A model generated the notes under the pieces. It was not told the DNA's origin and made no database searches. It saw only the letters and a list, made by a program, of their open reading frames with translations. A stretch of 64,000 nt of DNA from JBCBCP01 sp038530575 (lineage in GTDB: Bacteria > Pseudomonadota > Alphaproteobacteria > Rhodobacterales > Rhodobacteraceae), in assembly GCA_038530575.1 (NCBI GenBank), contig JBCBCP010000004.1, positions 1 to 64,000 on the forward strand. The letters run 5' to 3'. This document shows, piece by piece, positions 60,199 through 64,000 of the stretch (position 1 is its first letter; the number at the start of each line of letters is the position of its first letter). Position numbers and translations under genes: made by a program.

Positions 60199-62898
60199 TT
60201 AGGCAAAGCGGCCGTGGCAGTGCTTGAATTTCTTGCCCGACCCACAGGGGCACGGATCGTTGCGGCCCGGGTTGCCCCAGGTTGACCGATCATTTTCGTC
60301 AAACCCGCTGGCTTGTGCCTCTGGCGTCGGTTCGGGCAGCGCAGCAGCGAGCGCGGCTTGTTCGAGCGCTGCGCGCTGCGCCTCCATCCGCGCAATCTCT
60401 GCCTGACGCTCTTCTTCCGTCATCGGGCGGATCTGCGCCAGCTTTTGCGTCACATCCGTGCGCAAACTGTCGAGCATGCCTTCAAAAAGCTGGAACGCTT
60501 CGTTCTTGTACTCGTTCAGCGGGTCGCGCTGCGCATAGCCGCGGAAGCCAACCACCGAGCGCAGGTGTTCCAGCGTCAGAAGATGCTCGCGCCACTTTTC
60601 ATCGATGGTCATGAGCAGGATCTGCTTTTCGATGATGCGCATGTTGGCCTCGCCAAAGGCTTCGGCCTTTTTCGCCATCATCTCGGTCGCGGCGGCGTTC
60701 AGACGCTCGCGCACGGCCTCATCCTCGACCCCTTCTTCCTCGCACCAGGCGATCACGGGCAGATCCATGTTCAGCCGTTCCAGCACGGCGGCATAAAGGC
60801 CCTGCGTGTTCCACTGATCGGCGTAGCTGCCAGGGGGCATATATTGTTCGATCAGGTCGTCGATCACTTCCTCGCGCATGTCGCCGGTAATCTCGGACAG
60901 GTCTTCGGCTTCCATGATGTCACGGCGCTGCGCAAAGATGACCTTGCGCTGTTCGTTCATCACGTCGTCGAATTTCAGCAGCTGCTTGCGGATGTCAAAG
61001 TTGCGCCCTTCGACCTTGGCCTGCGCGCGTTCAAGCGACTTGTTCACCCACGGGTGCACAATCGCCTCGCCCTCTTCGAGCCCCAGCGTCTTGAGCACCT
61101 TGTCCAGCCGGTCAGAGCCGAAAATGCGCATCAGGTCATCTTCGAGCGAGAGGTAGAAGGACGTGCGGCCCGGGTCACCCTGACGGCCCGAACGGCCCCG
61201 CAACTGGTTATCGATCCGGCGGCTTTCGTGCCGTTCGGAGGCGAGAACGAAGAGGCCGCCTGCCTCCAGCACCTTTTGCTTGTCGGCCTCATGCTCTGCC
61301 TCGATCCGCTTGCGGACCGCGTCCGGGTCAGCCTCCGGGTCGGCGGCCAGCGCCTCCAGCACCTTGATTTCCACATTCCCGCCAAGCTGAATGTCGGTGC
61401 CGCGGCCCGCCATGTTGGTCGCGATGGTCACAGCGCCCGGCTTGCCCGCTTCGGCAATGATCATCGCCTCTTGCTCGTGCTGGCGCGCGTTCAGGACGTT
61501 GTGCGGGATCTTGCGGTCTTTCAGCATCTGGCTGAACATTTCCGACTTCTCGATCGAGGTCGTGCCCACCAGCGTCGGCTGCCCGCGTTCATGCGCTTCG
61601 GCAATTTCCTTGATCATGGCGTCGTATTTCTCGCGCCCGGTGCGGAACACCTGATCGTCCTCGTCCACCCGCGCGATGGGCTTGTTCGTCGGAACCTCAA
61701 CAACGCCGAGATCGTAGATTTCTTTGAACTCCTCCGCCTCGGTCGCCGCGGTGCCAGTCATGCCAGCCAGCTTTTCGTACAAACGGAAGTAGTTCTGCAG
61801 CGTGATGGAGGCGAGCGTGACGTTCTCCGGCTGGATGTTTACGCCTTCCTTCGCCTCCAGCGCCTGGTGCAGACCTTCGGAGAGACGCCGGCCCGTCATC
61901 ATACGGCCGGTAAATTCATCGATCAGCACGACCTCGCCGTCGCGCACGATATAGTCCTTGTCCTTTGTGAACAGCGTATGGGCGCGCAGGCCCTGGTTCA
62001 CATGGTGTACGATCGTTGTCGCCTCGGGATCATAAAGCGTCATGTCCGCTTCAAGCAGGCCGCGCACGCGTAGCTGCTCTTCGAGGTATTCGGTGCCATC
62101 GTCGGTAAAGGTCACATTGCGCGACTTTTCGTCGATCTCGTAATGCTCGGGCTGCAAAAGCGGGATCACCGCGTCAATGGTCGTGTACATCTCCGAGCGG
62201 TCCTGCGTTGGGCCGGAGATGACCAGCGGCGTGCGTGCCTCGTCGATCAGGATGGAATCGACCTCGTCCACAATCGCGTAAAAGTGACCGCGCTGCACCA
62301 TCTGGTCCAGCTCGGACTTCATGTTGTCGCGCAGGTAGTCAAAGCCCAGCTCGTTATTGGTCGAGTAGGTGATGTCGCAGGCGTAGGCGGCGCGCTTGTT
62401 TTCCTCGCCCATACCGTTCCACGCGCAATCGCAAGTCAGCCCGAGCGCGCCAAAGACCTTGCCCATCCACTCGCTGTCCCGCTTGGCGAGGTATTCGTTC
62501 ACCGTCACGATATGCACGCCCTTGCCGGGCAGCGCGTTGAGGTAGGCGGCAAAGGCGGCTGTCAGGGTCTTCCCCTCGCCGGTTTTCTGTTCGGCGATGT
62601 TGCCCCGGTGCAAAAAGATCGCGCCAATCAGCTGAGTGTCAAAGGCGCGCAGGCCCAGCGCCCGGCGGGCGGCCTCGCGGCAATTGGCAAAGGCTTCGGG
62701 CAGCAGATCGTCAAGGCTTTCGCCGCCCATGGCCCGCTCAGACAGTGCCTGCGTGCGCTCCTTCAGGCCCTCGTCGCTCAGCGCCTCGAACTCAGGCTCC
62801 AGCGCGTTGATGGCATCGACGACCGGGCGAACTGCCTTGATCTTGCGGTCGTTGGGCGTGCCAAAGACCTTTTTCGTAAGCGTTCCGAAACCCAGCAT
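60199..62898 (-). CDS. secA: Preprotein translocase ATPase SecA
   Basis: An 899-residue SecA, the motor that drives unfolded precursors through SecYEG. Walker A is AEQKTGEGKTL, Walker B includes VDEVDSILIDEART, and the second ATPase half has ATNMAGRGTDIQLGG. The C-terminal zinc motif CPCGSGKKFKHCHG binds SecB. The start at 62898 matches the family (MLGFGTLTKKVFG); an in-frame ATG at 62961 adds 21 residues unlike any SecA. It is divergent from the PPIase gene, a classical Rhodobacterales arrangement. Confidence 0.98.
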   Translation of the reverse strand: MLGFGTLTKKVFGTPNDRKIKAVRPVVDAINALEPEFEALSDEGLKERTQALSERAMGGESLDDLLPEAFANCREAARRALGLRAFDTQLIGAIFLHRGNIAEQKTGEGKTLTAAFAAYLNALPGKGVHIVTVNEYLAKRDSEWMGKVFGALGLTCDCAWNGMGEENKRAAYACDITYSTNNELGFDYLRDNMKSELDQMVQRGHFYAIVDEVDSILIDEARTPLVISGPTQDRSEMYTTIDAVIPLLQPEHYEIDEKSRNVTFTDDGTEYLEEQLRVRGLLEADMTLYDPEATTIVHHVNQGLRAHTLFTKDKDYIVRDGEVVLIDEFTGRMMTGRRLSEGLHQALEAKEGVNIQPENVTLASITLQNYFRLYEKLAGMTGTAATEAEEFKEIYDLGVVEVPTNKPIARVDEDDQVFRTGREKYDAMIKEIAEAHERGQPTLVGTTSIEKSEMFSQMLKDRKIPHNVLNARQHEQEAMIIAEAGKPGAVTIATNMAGRGTDIQLGGNVEIKVLEALAADPEADPDAVRKRIEAEHEADKQKVLEAGGLFVLASERHESRRIDNQLRGRSGRQGDPGRTSFYLSLEDDLMRIFGSDRLDKVLKTLGLEEGEAIVHPWVNKSLERAQAKVEGRNFDIRKQLLKFDDVMNEQRKVIFAQRRDIMEAEDLSEITGDMREEVIDDLIEQYMPPGSYADQWNTQGLYAAVLERLNMDLPVIAWCEEEGVEDEAVRERLNAAATEMMAKKAEAFGEANMRIIEKQILLMTIDEKWREHLLTLEHLRSVVGFRGYAQRDPLNEYKNEAFQLFEGMLDSLRTDVTQKLAQIRPMTEEERQAEIARMEAQRAALEQAALAAALPEPTPEAQASGFDENDRSTWGNPGRNDPCPCGSGKKFKHCHGRFA

Positions 62899-63075
62899 GT
62901 ATTCTCCAGCAAACACGTCTGCGCGAGCGACAACTGCTTGCCCGGCCCGCGCGCAGCCCATAGTAACGACGGGGAACCCAAGGCCACGAAGAAAGCCCCC
63001 GAGGCGATGTAAGGGCCGTGTGAAACAGTGTCAACGGCGCGGCCCGGAGGGGCCAGCCCGGATGAAGGAAACCCC

Positions 63076-63927
63076 ATGACAAAACGCCTTTCCCTGACCG
63101 CCGCCATGCTTTTCAGCGTGGCACTGGCTATGCCTGCCTTTGCACAGGAAACAGCGCCAGATGCGGGCACGGTTGTTGCCACAGTAAACGGCACCGACAT
63201 CACGATTGGTCACATGCTGATCGCCCGCGCGACCTTGCCGCAGCAGTTCCAGCAACTGCCGGACGAAGTGCTGTTCCCCGGCATTCTCGACCAGTTGGTG
63301 CAGCAGACGATCCTGCAGCAAAGCTTTGACGGTGAGCTGAAGACGCGTATCAAGATCCAGCTTGAGAACGAGCGGCGCAGCCTTGTGGCGGGCGAAGTGA
63401 TCGAGGGGATTCTGGCCGGTGCCCTGACCGACGAGGCGATCCAGGAGGTCTACAACGCAGAATACGCGAATGTGGACCCGGGCGAGGAATACAACGCCTC
63501 ACACATCTTGCTGGAAACCGAAGAGGCCGCGCTGGCTGTGAAAGAAGAGATCGACGGCGGCGCGGATTTTGCAGCCGTCGCGCGTGAGAAGTCGACGGGT
63601 CCGTCCGGCCCGGGGGGCGGTTCGCTTGGTTGGTTTGGCACGGGCGCGATGGTGCCCGATTTTGAGGCCGCAGTGATTGCGCTCAAGCCGGGCGAGGTGT
63701 CTGCCCCAGTGCAAACGCAGTTCGGCTGGCATGTCATCAAGCTGAACGAAGTGCGCGCGAAATCCGCGCCAACGCTGGATGATGTCCGCCAGGAGATCGA
63801 AGCCAAGCTGCGCAATGAGGCCGTTGACGCGCGCATCGCGGAATTGACCGCCGCAGCAGAGATCGACCGCAGCGGGTCCGAGGGAATCGACGCGTCGATC
63901 ATCAGCCAGTTCGACCTGGTCGAGTGA
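63076..63927 (+). CDS. Periplasmic parvulin-type peptidyl-prolyl isomerase
   Basis: A 283-residue PpiC/SurA-type foldase. Signal peptide MTKRLSLTAAMLFSVALAMPAFA with cleavage near residue 23, an N-terminal chaperone part, and a rotamase domain (residues about 140-232) with ASHILLETEEAA, AREKSTGPSGPGGGSLGWFG and QTQFGWHVIKLNEVR. It assists folding of secreted proteins, which fits its divergence from secA. The ATG at 63076 has AAGGAAA upstream; an in-frame ATG at 63028 lacks a signal-peptide start. The stop overlaps the argJ start by four bases. Confidence 0.93.
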   Translation: MTKRLSLTAAMLFSVALAMPAFAQETAPDAGTVVATVNGTDITIGHMLIARATLPQQFQQLPDEVLFPGILDQLVQQTILQQSFDGELKTRIKIQLENERRSLVAGEVIEGILAGALTDEAIQEVYNAEYANVDPGEEYNASHILLETEEAALAVKEEIDGGADFAAVAREKSTGPSGPGGGSLGWFGTGAMVPDFEAAVIALKPGEVSAPVQTQFGWHVIKLNEVRAKSAPTLDDVRQEIEAKLRNEAVDARIAELTAAAEIDRSGSEGIDASIISQFDLVE

Positions 63928-64000
63928 CCGGCGCAGTCTCGCCGCTCGCGCCTGAGCGGTTTCCTGATCTGCCAGCAATCCCCGGCGCGCGCTTTGCCAG
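63924..64000 (+). CDS. argJ: Glutamate N-acetyltransferase / amino-acid acetyltransferase (5' part only)
   Basis: Only the first 25 codons are present (GTG at 63924, running off the window edge). They read VTGAVSPLAPERFPDLPAIP, then GARFA, which matches the opening of ArgJ, the bifunctional enzyme that acetylates glutamate at the start of arginine synthesis and recycles acetyl groups from acetylornithine. The GTG start overlaps the PPIase stop (GTGA). The secA-PPIase-argJ order is common in Rhodobacterales. The identification rests on the N-terminus and position only. Confidence 0.72.
   Translation, partial: MTGAVSPLAPERFPDLPAIPGARFA

Noticed and set aside
60313..62073. A 586-codon open frame on the plus strand opposite secA
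   Set aside because: It is antisense to secA, and its composition is that of a reverse reading of a coding region.

Overview
The window is a gene-dense, GC-rich stretch of alphaproteobacterial chromosome, most probably from the order Rhodobacterales (Roseobacter group). This is inferred from gene content and style: a phenylacetyl-CoA cluster ending in paaX, the order secA / parvulin PPIase / argJ, a separate RNase D-kdsD-lptC-lptA-lptB operon, a CtrA-like box before radC, and many GTGA, ATGA and TGATG stop-start overlaps. No insertion sequence, prophage, CRISPR array or rRNA was seen. One tRNA gene is present.

Region 1 (1-13.0 kb) is for surface polysaccharide. It holds the end of a GT4 glycosyltransferase, a Wza-type export lipoprotein, a sugar epimerase, an initiating sugar-phosphate transferase, a WbpM/CapD-type dehydratase, a YjbH-YjbF-YjbE-like secretion set, and a complete dTDP-L-rhamnose pathway (rfbC, B, D, A). 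A methionine sulfoxide reductase pair (msrB, msrA) sits between the last two.

Region 2 (13.0-28.8 kb) is mostly housekeeping on the minus strand: a HyuA-type hydrolase, queG, a GST, mtgA, an SGNH hydrolase, and glutamate synthase. The two glutamate synthase genes are separated by an alpha/beta hydrolase and a small secreted protein. uppP, an NDUFA9-like NAD(P)-binding protein and tRNA-Leu(CAG) follow.

Region 3 (29.0-36.7 kb) is a phenylacetate-degradation operon: paaJ, paaABCDE, paaZ and the repressor gene paaX. A striking pair of mutually exclusive hairpins lies between paaE and paaZ. paaK, paaG, paaF and paaH are not in the window.

Region 4 (36.8-41.5 kb) is an LPS-export operon (RNase D, kdsD, lptC, lptA, lptB), followed by hpf and ptsN. 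The rpoN gene often found between lptB and hpf is absent.

Region 5 (41.5-52.7 kb) is a second polysaccharide block, almost all on the minus strand. It has a double-domain sulfotransferase, a GT14/unknown-domain fusion, two further glycosyltransferases, galE, galU, a GT2 enzyme, kdsB and cysQ, with a divergent KpsM-type ABC-2 permease. Together with region 1 it suggests a sulfated, rhamnose- and Kdo-containing surface polymer; that is an inference.

Region 6 (52.8-64 kb) is stress and secretion: alkB, dnaK-dnaJ with a heat-shock-type promoter, radC, a phosphate-binding/OmpA fusion, an unknown anchored protein, secA, a periplasmic PPIase and the first 25 codons of argJ.

Most of this is conventional. 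The parts most worth study are the sulfotransferase/GT14 module, the YjbE-like protein, the paaE-paaZ RNA structure, the two genes inside the glutamate synthase operon and the PstS-OmpA fusion beside secA.
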